This document shows positions 28,911 through 38,994 of a stretch of DNA of 64,000 nucleotides, one piece after another (within the stretch, counting starts at the first letter, position 1; each line of letters begins with the position of its first letter). The DNA comes from Microbacterium sp. cf332 (GTDB lineage Bacteria > Actinomycetota > Actinomycetes > Actinomycetales > Microbacteriaceae): the NCBI RefSeq assembly GCF_900102175.1, contig NZ_FNKN01000002.1:840314-904313 (forward strand), read 5' to 3'. Below the pieces are notes generated by a model. The model saw only the letters and a list, made by a program, of their open reading frames with translations. It was not told the DNA's origin and ran no database searches. The position numbers were made by a program, and so were the translations under genes.

Positions 28911-28969
28911 CGTGTCCGGTGGATAAAGGGTGGGGTCGGGAGCTTCGGGCGGATCCGGCGGCGGCAGCC

Positions 28970-30193
28970 TCAGCGGGTGCGGGCGGCCGCATCGAGACCC
29001 ATCGCATAGGCGCGGGGGACGAGCGCGCCGGTCGCCGCGAGCACGGTGCCGAGGCTGCGAGCACGCGCCGCGTGCGTCGCGCGGCTCACGGGGCGGCCGA
29101 GGCCCATGTTGATCGCGGCGAGGCGTCCGGCGGCGCGTGCCGAGCGCAGGCGATCACGCTCCCACCGCGCGAGGGCGGCGACGGGTTCGGTGCCGGTGCG
29201 GATCCAGTCGGCGAGGAGGGGAGCGAGGGTCGCCGCGTCGAGCAGGCCGAGATTCATGCCCTGACCGCCGATGGGGCTGATCTCGTGGGCCGAGTCGCCG
29301 ATGACGACGAGACGGCCGCGGCGCAGAGCCGGCGCCAGCACGCGCCGCACGCGGAAGCCCGTCGCTTCCGTCAGCGCCTCCGCGGCCTCGGCCTCGCCGC
29401 GCTCGCGCATCGCGGTCCGGAGACGATCGAGACGCGCCCCGGCCTCGTCGAGGTCAGGGTGCCACGGCCCGCCACCATCCGCATGCCCGCCACCACCCGC
29501 ATGCCCGCCACCACCCGCGCGCCCGCCACCCCCGCCCGCATCCCACGCCACAAAGCGACGCCGGCCGTGCGGCAGGGGGAACGACTCGAGCACGCCCGAG
29601 CGGGCGAGGTGCACGACGGCCACGTCGGAGTCGGCTCGCTCCGGAACGTCGACGTCGCTCATGAGGTAGCGGTCGGGATATCCCGTGCGCCGCAGCGCCC
29701 CGTCGCGGAAGACGAGGTCGCGGGCGCCGACACCGCCCGCCACGACCACGATCGGAGCCGACAGCTCCCGTTCGCCGCCGGTGCCCGAGGTCTCGAGGGT
29801 CACGCGGTCGCCGCGCGGCCGCACACGCGACACCGCGACCCCGCGCCGGGGCGTCGGCGCCCCCACCGCGAGCGCGGCCTCGGTATGCGCCTGAGGCAGC
29901 GTCGCGACGTAGGGATGCCGCACCGGCAGGCGATCGAAGCGGACCACCCCCAGCAGTCGGCCGTCGCTCCGGGCCTCGCCGCGCGACACGCGGACGGCGT
30001 GCTCCAGGATGCGGTCGGTCGCGCCGCCGCCCTCCAGCGCCGCGAGCACGGGGGCGTGCAGCCCGATCGCGCGCGATCCGTCGCCGCTGCGCCCGCGCCG
30101 CTCGACGACCTCGACGTCGACCCCGCGGCGTGCGAGCTCGGCGGCCAGCAGCATGCCCACCGGACCCGCTCCGACGACGATGACCTCAGCCAC
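28970..30193 (-). CDS. FAD-dependent monooxygenase/hydroxylase of the type III PKS operon
   Basis: A 407-aa flavoprotein of the PHBH/UbiH type. The N-terminal Rossmann motif is VIVVGAGPVGMLLAAELARR and the second FAD motif is VVIGDSAHEISPIGGQGMN. It probably hydroxylates the resorcinol ring, on the way to a quinone. Between the two motifs, residues about 219-243 form a (GGGGHA)-like hexapeptide run coded by an 18-bp tandem repeat. The start is GTG 30193, overlapping the methyltransferase stop by 8 nt; longer frames upstream read that gene out of phase. Role inferred by analogy with SrsC of Streptomyces griseus. Confidence 0.88.
   Translation of the reverse strand: MAEVIVVGAGPVGMLLAAELARRGVDVEVVERRGRSGDGSRAIGLHAPVLAALEGGGATDRILEHAVRVSRGEARSDGRLLGVVRFDRLPVRHPYVATLPQAHTEAALAVGAPTPRRGVAVSRVRPRGDRVTLETSGTGGERELSAPIVVVAGGVGARDLVFRDGALRRTGYPDRYLMSDVDVPERADSDVAVVHLARSGVLESFPLPHGRRRFVAWDAGGGGGRAGGGGHAGGGGHADGGGPWHPDLDEAGARLDRLRTAMRERGEAEAAEALTEATGFRVRRVLAPALRRGRLVVIGDSAHEISPIGGQGMNLGLLDAATLAPLLADWIRTGTEPVAALARWERDRLRSARAAGRLAAINMGLGRPVSRATHAARARSLGTVLAATGALVPRAYAMGLDAAARTR
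29467..29538. repeat. 18-bp tandem repeat inside the FAD enzyme gene
   Basis: Four consecutive 18-nt units beginning GCCCGCCACC (29467, 29485, 29503, 29521); the first three differ by only one to three bases and the last is irregular. On the coding strand they give a Gly-rich hexapeptide with His-Ala. Since 18 is a multiple of three, copy number can change without breaking the frame. Confidence 0.85.
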
Positions 30194-30884
30194 GCCCGCG
30201 CCCCATCGCGAGCACCCGGAAGGGTGCCGGCCGGACCACGTGCCACTCGCCGTGCCCGGCGAGCGTCGCCCGCAGCTCGGGTGCGCGGTAGCTGCGGCGG
30301 ATCGAGCGCAGGCCGTCGGTGCGCAGGAAGGTCCCGCGCTGCAGCGGCAGGATGCCGGCGGCGTAGAGGGCGTACGCCGTGCGCCCGCGCTCGATGTCCG
30401 CGTGGAGCACGATCCCGCTCGACAGTGCGAGCGAATCGGCGAGGAACGCACCGAGCTCGGGTTCGCCGAGGTGGTGAAGCACGTGATTGGAGATGACGGC
30501 GTCGAAGCGTTCCCCCGTCGCGCGCAGCGCGGTCGAGTCGGTGCTGCGGAACTCGACGTCGGGCCGCGCGCGCTCGCGGGCCACGGCGAGGGCGCGGGGG
30601 TCGGGATCGATGCCGAGCCAGGTGACGCTCAGGCCGTCGCGTTCCGCCAGCCGAGCGAGACGGGCGGTGACGTCGCCACCGCCCGATCCGATGTCGAGCA
30701 CGCGCGCGGGACGGTCGAGGCGAGCGAGCACCGGCCGCAACCGGCGCCGCCAGACCGTCCCCCACCCGCTCACGGCACGATTGACGACGTCGAAGCGCCG
30801 CAGGGTCCGGGCAAGGGCCGCCGGGTCGCACGCCGGGTCGTCCATGAGCTCGCGCAGGGCGACGTCGCGGTGCCTCAGGTCCAC
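30186..30884 (-). CDS. SAM-dependent methyltransferase of the type III PKS operon
   Basis: A 232-aa class I methyltransferase. The SAM-binding loop is RVLDIGSGGGD at residues 61-71, motif II is LGIDPDPRAL, and motif with ISNHVLHHLGEPEL lies near residue 135. Cytosolic or membrane-associated. In the related srs pathway the methyltransferase acts on a ring hydroxyl or carbon after polyketide formation, so O- or C-methylation of a resorcinol is likely. Starts at GTG 30884, overlapping the PKS stop by 10 nt, and itself overlaps the FAD gene. Confidence 0.88.
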   Translation of the reverse strand: MDLRHRDVALRELMDDPACDPAALARTLRRFDVVNRAVSGWGTVWRRRLRPVLARLDRPARVLDIGSGGGDVTARLARLAERDGLSVTWLGIDPDPRALAVARERARPDVEFRSTDSTALRATGERFDAVISNHVLHHLGEPELGAFLADSLALSSGIVLHADIERGRTAYALYAAGILPLQRGTFLRTDGLRSIRRSYRAPELRATLAGHGEWHVVRPAPFRVLAMGRGRG

Positions 30885-32119
30885 GATGCGACGGGTTCCG
30901 CCCGCACGGCGTCCGTCCGCCCGGCACCATCCGCCACGGCATCCGCCCGCACCGCACCGTCTTCGGCCACCCCCGCTGTGAGCAGGGCCGCCTCCATCGT
31001 CAGCCCGGGTCCGAAGGCGAGCGTCGCGATCGTCTCACCGTCGCTCAGGTCGTCGCCCAGAAGGATCGAGCGCAGGATGAACAGGATCGTCGCGCTCGAC
31101 ATGTTGCCGTAGTCGCGCAGCACAGCCCGCGAGACCTCGAGCGCGTCCGGCGGCAGGTCGAGCCCGGACTCGACCCGGTCGAGCACGGCGCGGCCGCCGG
31201 GGTGGACGGCCCAGGTGTCAACGGACGCGCCCGCGATGATGTCCCCGACGGCTTCGCGGATCTCGCGCCCGATGATGCGGGGGACCTCTGCGGTGAGGAC
31301 CATGTCGAATCCCGTGTCGCCCACCGTCCAGGTCATGTCGCGTTCGCCGTCGTCGGTGACGGCGGTGGCGAAGCGGTCGAGGTCGAGCCACCGTCCGCTG
31401 CGGCGAGCCGGATCCGCGCTGACCACCGCGGCGGCGGCGCCATCGGCGAACAGCGACGCCGCGAGGATCTGGTCGGGGTCGTCGGCGACGCGGAAGTGCA
31501 GCGTGCACAGCTCGGCGCACACGACGAGCACGACCGCGTCCGGCTGTGCGGCGCACATGCGAGCCGCCGCTCGCAGCGCCGGCACGGCGGCCGCACAGCC
31601 GACGAACCCGAGGTGGTACCGCTCGACGGTCGTCGGCAGATCGAGATCGCGGATGAGGCGGTAATCGGGACCGGGCGCATACATCCCGGTGCACGAGACG
31701 GTCACGACGTGCGTGATGTCGCCGGGGGCGACGGATGCCGAGGTCAGCGCGTCGCGGGCGGCGCGGGCCGACAGTTCGGGCGCGAGGGCGATGTAGGCGT
31801 CGTTGCGGGTGCCCGTGGAGGGCGACAGCAGGGCGCCCGCGTCGGAGATGACCGCGAGGGAGGCCCCGTCATCGGACCCCGGCTCTGCGGCCGCCGGCTC
31901 GCCGGCATCGGTCGGCGCGGTCCCGCGATCGAGGGCCTCGGCGAGGTCGGCCAGGACGGTGTGCCGGGTCTCGATGGCGGAGGCGTCGAAGGCGGCGCGC
32001 ACGAGGCGCTGAGACAGCCGTGCGATGCCGGGCTGCGCGGCGAAGAGATCGCGCACCGCGTTTTGGTGGAGCACGGCCGGCGGCACCGCGGTGCCGATCG
32101 ACAGGATGCTGGCGGTCAT
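30875..32119 (-). CDS. Type III polyketide synthase (alkylresorcinol/alkylpyrone type)
   Basis: A 414-aa chalcone-synthase-fold enzyme. It extends an acyl starter with malonyl-CoA and cyclises it. The catalytic triad is visible: Cys175 in YHLGFVGCAAAVPAL, His306 in TWAVHPGGRAV and Asn339 in RDYGNMSSATILF. The insertion at residues 65-105 and an Ala/Asp/Arg-rich C-terminal tail are extra to the family. Start ATG 32119 (MTASILSIGT) follows a TATCGT box by 5 nt, so it is perhaps leaderless. First gene of a PKS-methyltransferase-hydroxylase operon with overlapping genes. A long fatty-acyl starter is expected but not provable from sequence. Confidence 0.93.
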   Translation of the reverse strand: MTASILSIGTAVPPAVLHQNAVRDLFAAQPGIARLSQRLVRAAFDASAIETRHTVLADLAEALDRGTAPTDAGEPAAAEPGSDDGASLAVISDAGALLSPSTGTRNDAYIALAPELSARAARDALTSASVAPGDITHVVTVSCTGMYAPGPDYRLIRDLDLPTTVERYHLGFVGCAAAVPALRAAARMCAAQPDAVVLVVCAELCTLHFRVADDPDQILAASLFADGAAAAVVSADPARRSGRWLDLDRFATAVTDDGERDMTWTVGDTGFDMVLTAEVPRIIGREIREAVGDIIAGASVDTWAVHPGGRAVLDRVESGLDLPPDALEVSRAVLRDYGNMSSATILFILRSILLGDDLSDGETIATLAFGPGLTMEAALLTAGVAEDGAVRADAVADGAGRTDAVRAEPVASWT

Positions 32120-32282
32120 GCTTGACGATAACCGCCGCGCGGGGCCCCGCGGGCCGGGGTGTCGCAGGCTTCGGGCCTCGTCTAGGGTGCGGTCGCCGGC
32201 CCGGGCCCCCGACACCGACCCGCGACCGTCCCCGCGACCGCTCGAACGACGCCACGCGGAGGGTGCGGCGGCCGGGAACGCG

Positions 32283-32317
32283 GCAGCGCCCCGCGGGCGG
32301 GGCCGGCGGGGCGCTGC
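32283..32317 (-). terminator. Hairpin after the nitroreductase gene
   Basis: GCAGCGCCCCG (32283-32293) pairs perfectly with CGGGGCGCTGC (32307-32317). It lies 13 nt past the nitroreductase stop on the minus strand and separates that gene from the PKS promoter. Confidence 0.7.
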
Positions 32318-32330
32318 TGGGCGGGATGGA

Positions 32331-32912
32331 TCAGTCGTCGATGACGACGGACTCGGAGACCGGGCGGCGGGTACGGGGCGACAGCTCGCGCTCGCGCACG
32401 GCTGCGGGCGCGGCGTCGACATCGCCGAGGTCGCCGACGGCCATGACGGTCACCGGCACGAACGGGGCCTCGATGCCGAGCTTCGCGGCGAGGTCGGCGG
32501 CGTCGAAACCGGTCATCTGGTGGGTGTAGAGGCCGTCGGCGTGGGCCTGCACGGTGAAGTGCGCGGCAGCCTGGCCGAGGTCGTAGAGGGCGGTGGCCAC
32601 CGGCTTGCCGTCGTTCTCGGTCTGCGCGACGAACACGATGAGGGCGCCGGCGGGACCTGCCCAGGCCTGGTTGAACTCGACGAGCGTCGAGACGACCTTC
32701 TCGTGGGTCTCGGTGCCGCGACGGGCCACGACGAACCGCCAGGGCTGCGCGTTGAAGGCCGACGGAGCCCAGCGTGCGGCTTCGAGGGCACTCGCGAGGG
32801 CGTCTTCGTCGACGGGCGAGACGTCGTCGTACAGACGCGTGCTCCAGCGGGCGGCGAGGATGTCGAGGACGGGGGCGTCGGTCTCGGCGACGCGCTCTTC
32901 GATGAGGGACAT
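32331..32912 (-). CDS. Nitroreductase-family flavoprotein
   Basis: A 193-aa FMN-dependent oxidoreductase of the nitroreductase fold. Typical signs are RWSTRLYDDVSPVDEDALAS at the FMN-phosphate site and WAPSAFNAQPWRFVV. The C-terminal KLGIEAPFVPVTVMAVG ends the fold. It probably reduces nitro or quinone compounds with NAD(P)H. Start ATG 32912 has GGGAG at good spacing. It is divergent from the VOC protein gene. No link to the upstream PKS operon beyond proximity. Confidence 0.9.
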   Translation of the reverse strand: MSLIEERVAETDAPVLDILAARWSTRLYDDVSPVDEDALASALEAARWAPSAFNAQPWRFVVARRGTETHEKVVSTLVEFNQAWAGPAGALIVFVAQTENDGKPVATALYDLGQAAAHFTVQAHADGLYTHQMTGFDAADLAAKLGIEAPFVPVTVMAVGDLGDVDAAPAAVRERELSPRTRRPVSESVVIDD

Positions 32913-33046
32913 GGGTTCTCCCGATGATTCAGTGGACAGGCGTCGGACACCATCGTCCCGCCAAAAGCGAACGACGAACGCCTCGCCGTCATTCCCCGTC
33001 ATCCGGAGCTCTTGCGTCCGGCGCCCGCGGGGGCGACCCTGTCGGC

Positions 33047-33436
33047 ATGAGCGCATTCAGCACATCCGGGGCATTCAGCGGGTTCAGCGTCGACGACCTC
33101 GACGCCGCCCGCGCCTTCTACGCCGACACCCTGGGCCTCGACGTCGAGACCGACGACATGGGGTTCCTCGAGATCCGTCTCGCCACGGGCGGCAGCATCC
33201 TGGTGTACCCCAAGCCCGGTCACACGGCGGCGAGCTTCACCATCCTGAACTTCCCGGTCGACGACATCGACGCCGCGGTCGACGACCTGCGGGCCCGAGG
33301 CGTCGAGACGAAGATCTACCCCGACGACGAGTTCCCCTCCGACGATCGCGGCATCGTCCGCGGCGACGGTCGCGGTCCCGACATCGCCTGGTTCCGCGAC
33401 CCCGCCGGCAACGTCCTCGCCGTCCTCGAGGCCTGA
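33047..33436 (+). CDS. VOC-superfamily protein (glyoxalase/dioxygenase fold)
   Basis: A 129-aa protein with the paired beta-alpha-beta-beta-beta units of the vicinal-oxygen-chelate fold. The first half opens SGFSVDDLDAARAFYADTLG and the second NFPVDDIDAAVDDLRARGVE, ending WFRDPAGNVLAVLE. Relatives are isomerases, dioxygenases or resistance proteins that bind metal. The reaction is unknown. Start ATG 33047. Confidence 0.9.
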   Translation: MSAFSTSGAFSGFSVDDLDAARAFYADTLGLDVETDDMGFLEIRLATGGSILVYPKPGHTAASFTILNFPVDDIDAAVDDLRARGVETKIYPDDEFPSDDRGIVRGDGRGPDIAWFRDPAGNVLAVLEA

Positions 33437-33445
33437 CGCATGAGA

Positions 33446-33497
33446 CGCCGGCGCCGGGCGCGTTCCTCACGAGAGGATGTCGCACCCGGCGCCGACG
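33446..33497. terminator. Inverted repeat between convergent VOC and ABC genes
   Basis: The 17-nt arms 33446-33462 and 33481-33497 pair with three mismatches around an 18-nt loop, with core CGGCGCCGGG. It sits between two convergent stop codons and can end both transcripts. Confidence 0.6.
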
Positions 33498-33519
33498 CTC
33501 GACCGGACGGTCCGCCGGC

Positions 33520-34608
33520 TCAGCGCCGGAGGGCGTCGCCCAGCTTGACGCGCGCGCCCATGCGCAGCAGCGAGTTCTCGTAGATCTTCGCGCCGACGAG
33601 GATGGCCCCCACGCAGGTCAGCAGCAGGACCGCCAGCGACACCAGCGGCTCCCACCACAGTGCGCTGCCGAGGAAGAGGCGCATCGGCATCCCGACGGGC
33701 GCCGAGAACGGCACGTACGACATGATCCCGAGGATCAGCGGATTGTTCCAGGCGAAGATGACGAGGAAGTACGGCGCCATCACCAGCAGGATGAGCGGCG
33801 TCGTGGTCGCCCCGATGTCCTCCTGCCGCGACACCATGGCGGCCGCCGCCGCGAACAGTGCGGCGAGCAGGACGAAGCCGAACAGGAAGAACACCGCGAA
33901 CCAGGCGATGGGCGCGCCGATCCCGGTGAGCAGCGCCGTCTGGTCGGTGACCGTCAACCCGATGACCGCGACCGCCGCCAGGATGAGGATCTGCCCCATC
34001 GCGAGCACCGTGTTGCCGATCACCTTGCCCGCGAGCAGCGCCCGCACGGGCACCGCCGAGATGAGCAGCTCGACGACGCGGGTCTGCTTCTCCTCGACGA
34101 CCGACTGCGCGATCGTCGCACCGAAGGTCTGCGCCGAGATGAAGAAGATCGCTCCGAATCCGACCGCGACGATGTAGCCGAGGAAGCCGGCATCGCCCGA
34201 GGGATCGAGCAGCTCGACCTTCGGCAGCTGCGCGAGCGACATCAGGAGCGTGTTCGACACCGACGTGTCGCCGATGACGACGTAGCCGCCGGGGGCCGAC
34301 GCGTCCGCGACGATCGCCGCGTCGACGTCTCCGTCGCGGACGGCGCTCTCGGCCGCCGCGCGGTCCGCGACGTCGCGGACTTCGAGTCCCGGAGCGTCCT
34401 GCACGAAAGAGACCGCGTCGGGGGTGACGGCGACAGGCGTGCCGCTGTCGTCGCCGGCCGAGAAGCCGCCCCACACCACCAGCGCGAGCGCGCCGAGGAA
34501 CAGGATGGCGAACGAGATGACGAACGACTTGCTGCGCAGCTTCGAGCCGATCTCGCGCTCGGCGACGAGCCAGGTGCTCTGGGCGAAGGTGGGGGATGCG
34601 GTGCTCAC
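33520..34608 (-). CDS. ABC-2 type transporter permease (NatB-like)
   Basis: A 362-aa membrane protein. The first helix (SFVISFAILFLGALALVVWG) is followed by an extracytosolic domain of about 130 residues, then five more helices starting with IVAVGFGAIFFISAQTFG. The motif VVEEKQTRVVELLISAVP is typical of the NatB/ABC-2 group. It exports an unknown substrate (Na+, peptide or drug) with the ATPase encoded just upstream. Start GTG 34608 overlaps the ATPase stop by 4 nt (GTGA) and has GGAGG upstream. Confidence 0.9.
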   Translation of the reverse strand: MSTASPTFAQSTWLVAEREIGSKLRSKSFVISFAILFLGALALVVWGGFSAGDDSGTPVAVTPDAVSFVQDAPGLEVRDVADRAAAESAVRDGDVDAAIVADASAPGGYVVIGDTSVSNTLLMSLAQLPKVELLDPSGDAGFLGYIVAVGFGAIFFISAQTFGATIAQSVVEEKQTRVVELLISAVPVRALLAGKVIGNTVLAMGQILILAAVAVIGLTVTDQTALLTGIGAPIAWFAVFFLFGFVLLAALFAAAAAMVSRQEDIGATTTPLILLVMAPYFLVIFAWNNPLILGIMSYVPFSAPVGMPMRLFLGSALWWEPLVSLAVLLLTCVGAILVGAKIYENSLLRMGARVKLGDALRR

Positions 34609-35501
34609 GGAGCAACCTCCTGGATGACTTCGGTGAAGATCTGGGCGAGGGACGGATGCCGCGGGGTGAAGCTCGCGACGTCGCCGTGCTCGACCGCGCG
34701 GCGCAGGACGCGCTGCGCGGTCTCGTCGGCGTCGACGTCGAAGAGCGCGTACCCGCCGTCGAACTCGACGACCTCGACGCCGGGCTCGGAGCGCAGCCAG
34801 CCGGCGTCGCCCGTCGAGACGAGCTCGTAGCGATGGCCCTGGTGCTGACGGCGCAGACCGTCGCGGGTGCCGGCGGCGCGGATGGTGCCGCCGGCGATGA
34901 TGACGAGGTCGTCGCACAGACGCTCGACCACGTCGAGCTGGTGCGAGGAGAAGAGCACACCGACCCCCTGCGCGGCACGGCTCTGCAGCACGCCGGCGAC
35001 GACGTCCACGGCGAGCGGGTCGAGCCCGGAGAACGGCTCGTCGAGGATCAGCACCTGCGGGTCGTGCACGAGCGCCGCCGCGATCTGGGCGCGCTGCTGG
35101 TTGCCGAGCGAGAGCGTCTCGATGTTGTCGTTCAGTCGCTCGCCGAGCCCGAGCTCCTCGAGCAGCGCGCGGGCGCGGGTGGTCGCATCCGTCTTCGAGA
35201 ACCCGTGGAGGCGGGCGAGGTACACGATCTGTTCGAGCACCTTCATCTTGGGATACAGGCCGCGCTCCTCGGGCATGTACCCGAACCGCCGACGGTCGGA
35301 TGCCGTCAGCGGCGTCCCGTCGATCGTGACCTCGCCACTGTCGCGCGACAGCACGCCGAGCATGATGCGCATCGTGGTCGTCTTGCCGGCGCCGTTGCCT
35401 CCGACGAACCCGGTCAGGCGTCCATCGGGCACGCGGAACCCCACGTCGTCGAGCACGCGGTGCGTGCCGTAGTTCTTGGTGATGCCGCTCAGTTCGAGCA
35501 T
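34605..35501 (-). CDS. ABC transporter ATP-binding protein (NatA-like)
   Basis: A 298-aa ATPase. Walker A is GGNGAGKTTTMRI, the signature is TLSLGNQQRAQIAAALVHDP and Walker B is QVLILDEPFSGLDP. The C-terminal 80 residues form the extra domain of the DUF4162/NatA group (TGDAGWLRSEPGVEVVEFDG). It powers the NatB-like permease. A strong AAGGAGG ribosome site precedes ATG 35501. Function as an exporter pump is family knowledge; the substrate is not known. Confidence 0.93.
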   Translation of the reverse strand: MLELSGITKNYGTHRVLDDVGFRVPDGRLTGFVGGNGAGKTTTMRIMLGVLSRDSGEVTIDGTPLTASDRRRFGYMPEERGLYPKMKVLEQIVYLARLHGFSKTDATTRARALLEELGLGERLNDNIETLSLGNQQRAQIAAALVHDPQVLILDEPFSGLDPLAVDVVAGVLQSRAAQGVGVLFSSHQLDVVERLCDDLVIIAGGTIRAAGTRDGLRRQHQGHRYELVSTGDAGWLRSEPGVEVVEFDGGYALFDVDADETAQRVLRRAVEHGDVASFTPRHPSLAQIFTEVIQEVAP

Positions 35502-35632
35502 TCCGCCTCCTTAGCCGATGACCCCACGCTAGGGACGACGGGCGGTGCGGCGGATCCCCCCTCCGGCGGATCGTGCGCGCAGGCCGCCCGCCGTGCGGGG
35601 GAGCGTCCGGGGTGGGCGGGCGTTCGGCGTGC

Positions 35633-36997
35633 TCAGCGCTGCGGCCACCCGGCGGGTGACGAGACCCCTGCCGGGTACTCGTCCATCGGCACGGCACCCG
35701 CGTGCCAGGCGTCGAGAACCGGCTGCACGATGCGCCAGCAGTCGACGGCGGCGTCACCGCGCACCGACAGCATCGCGTCGCCGTCGAGGATGCCCGACAG
35801 CACTTCGGCATACGCCTTGAGTGCGCCCTCGCCGAGCTCGGCGAGCATCGTCGCGCGTTCGAGGTGCAGCGGGTCGGCGCCGCTGTTGACGTTGAGCTCG
35901 AGCGCCATCGTGTCGGGACCGAGGGCGAAGCGCAATGCGGACGGCTGCGGGTCGCCGGTGAACCCCGCGGGCAGGTGACGCACCGGATGGAAGCGCACGA
36001 CGACCTCGGCGTCGAGGTGTCCGAGTGCTTTGCCGGATCGCAGCGTGATCGGCACGCCCTGCCACCGGGCATTGCGGACCTCGACCACGATCTCGGCGAG
36101 CGTCTCGGTCTCTCGGGCCGGGTCGACTCCCGGTTCGTCGACGTACGAGGGGTAGTGCCTGCCCTCGACCGTGCCCGCGGTGTACCGGGCACGTCGCGAC
36201 GAGGCCGCGGGGTCGTCGCCCCAGATCGCGGTGGCGCGCAGCACGGCGCCCGTCGCGTCGCGCAGGTCGCGCTCGTCGAGAGAGGCGGGCGGCTCCATGG
36301 TCACGAATGCCATGACCTGCAGCAGATGGCTCTGGATCATGTCGGTGAGCGCACCGGCGCGGTCGTAGTACCCCGCGCGGCCTTCGAGGCCCAGCGACTC
36401 GTCGTAGCGGACCTCGATCGAGGCGATGTCGTCGGCCGACCAGACCGGTTCGATGACCCGGTTCGCGAAGCGCACACCGAGCAGGTTCAGCACGGTCGAG
36501 CGGCCGAGGAAATGGTCGACGCGGAAGATCTGCTCCTCGGGTACGAGTCCCGCGAGCACCGCGTTGAGGCGTCGGGCGCCCTCGGCATCCGATCCGAACG
36601 GCTTCTCGAGCGCGAGGATCGTGCCCGCCGGCAGGGTGACGCGCGCGAGCGCCTCGCAGGCTGCTGCCGCGACCGCCGGCGGCACGGCGAAGTACAGGGC
36701 CGGTCGCCCCTCCGCCGCGTCGAGGATGGCCTGCAGCTCGTCGGCGCGCGTGATGTCGGCGTGGGTGTACGTGGTGTCCGAGAGGCACGAGAAGGCTGCA
36801 TCCGCGTCCGTCGTGCGGAACGAGGCCCGTACGGTGTCGCGCCACCGGTCGTCGGACCAGTCGTCCATGCCGGCCCCGTGCAGCTTGACGCGTCGCTGCG
36901 GTTCGCGGGCGAGCAGCTGCCCCAGCGCCGGGAGCAGCAGGCGCGAGGTCAGGTCGCCCGAGGCGCCGAGGATGATGAGCGTCGTGTCGGCCGTCAT
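35633..36997 (-). CDS. zwf: Glucose-6-phosphate dehydrogenase family protein
   Basis: A 454-aa NAD(P)-dependent dehydrogenase with the G6PDH fold. The cofactor site is LIILGASGDLTSRLLLPALG and the substrate site is FRVDHFLGRSTVLNLLGVRF. The standard enzyme has DHYLGK there; this one has Arg in place of the substrate-binding Lys. It may be the second, divergent Zwf paralogue seen in many actinobacteria rather than the main pentose-phosphate enzyme. Start ATG 36997 follows a TAGCGT box by 7 nt (leaderless). Divergent from the GH15 gene. Confidence 0.88.
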   Translation of the reverse strand: MTADTTLIILGASGDLTSRLLLPALGQLLAREPQRRVKLHGAGMDDWSDDRWRDTVRASFRTTDADAAFSCLSDTTYTHADITRADELQAILDAAEGRPALYFAVPPAVAAAACEALARVTLPAGTILALEKPFGSDAEGARRLNAVLAGLVPEEQIFRVDHFLGRSTVLNLLGVRFANRVIEPVWSADDIASIEVRYDESLGLEGRAGYYDRAGALTDMIQSHLLQVMAFVTMEPPASLDERDLRDATGAVLRATAIWGDDPAASSRRARYTAGTVEGRHYPSYVDEPGVDPARETETLAEIVVEVRNARWQGVPITLRSGKALGHLDAEVVVRFHPVRHLPAGFTGDPQPSALRFALGPDTMALELNVNSGADPLHLERATMLAELGEGALKAYAEVLSGILDGDAMLSVRGDAAVDCWRIVQPVLDAWHAGAVPMDEYPAGVSSPAGWPQR

Positions 36998-37075
36998 GGG
37001 CGTCACGCTACTCACACGCGCCGACGGGCGCTCGCCGGCGCGCGATGCTTGCCGCGGGGATGGGGGAGGGGAACA

Positions 37076-38914
<1,839 letters not shown>

Positions 38915-38994
38915 GCATGACCCCGCCGCGGCCGGCCGCATCGTGGCATCCGAACGTTCATCGCACGGATATGCGCGGGGCCTATGATGCCCGG

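Noticed and set aside
28878..28969. Terminator between the prenyltransferase and the FAD gene
   Set aside because: The region has tandem repeats but no convincing stem with a short loop.
29467..29538. Possible CRISPR-like repeat array
   Set aside because: The units are contiguous 18-mers without spacers, inside a coding frame.
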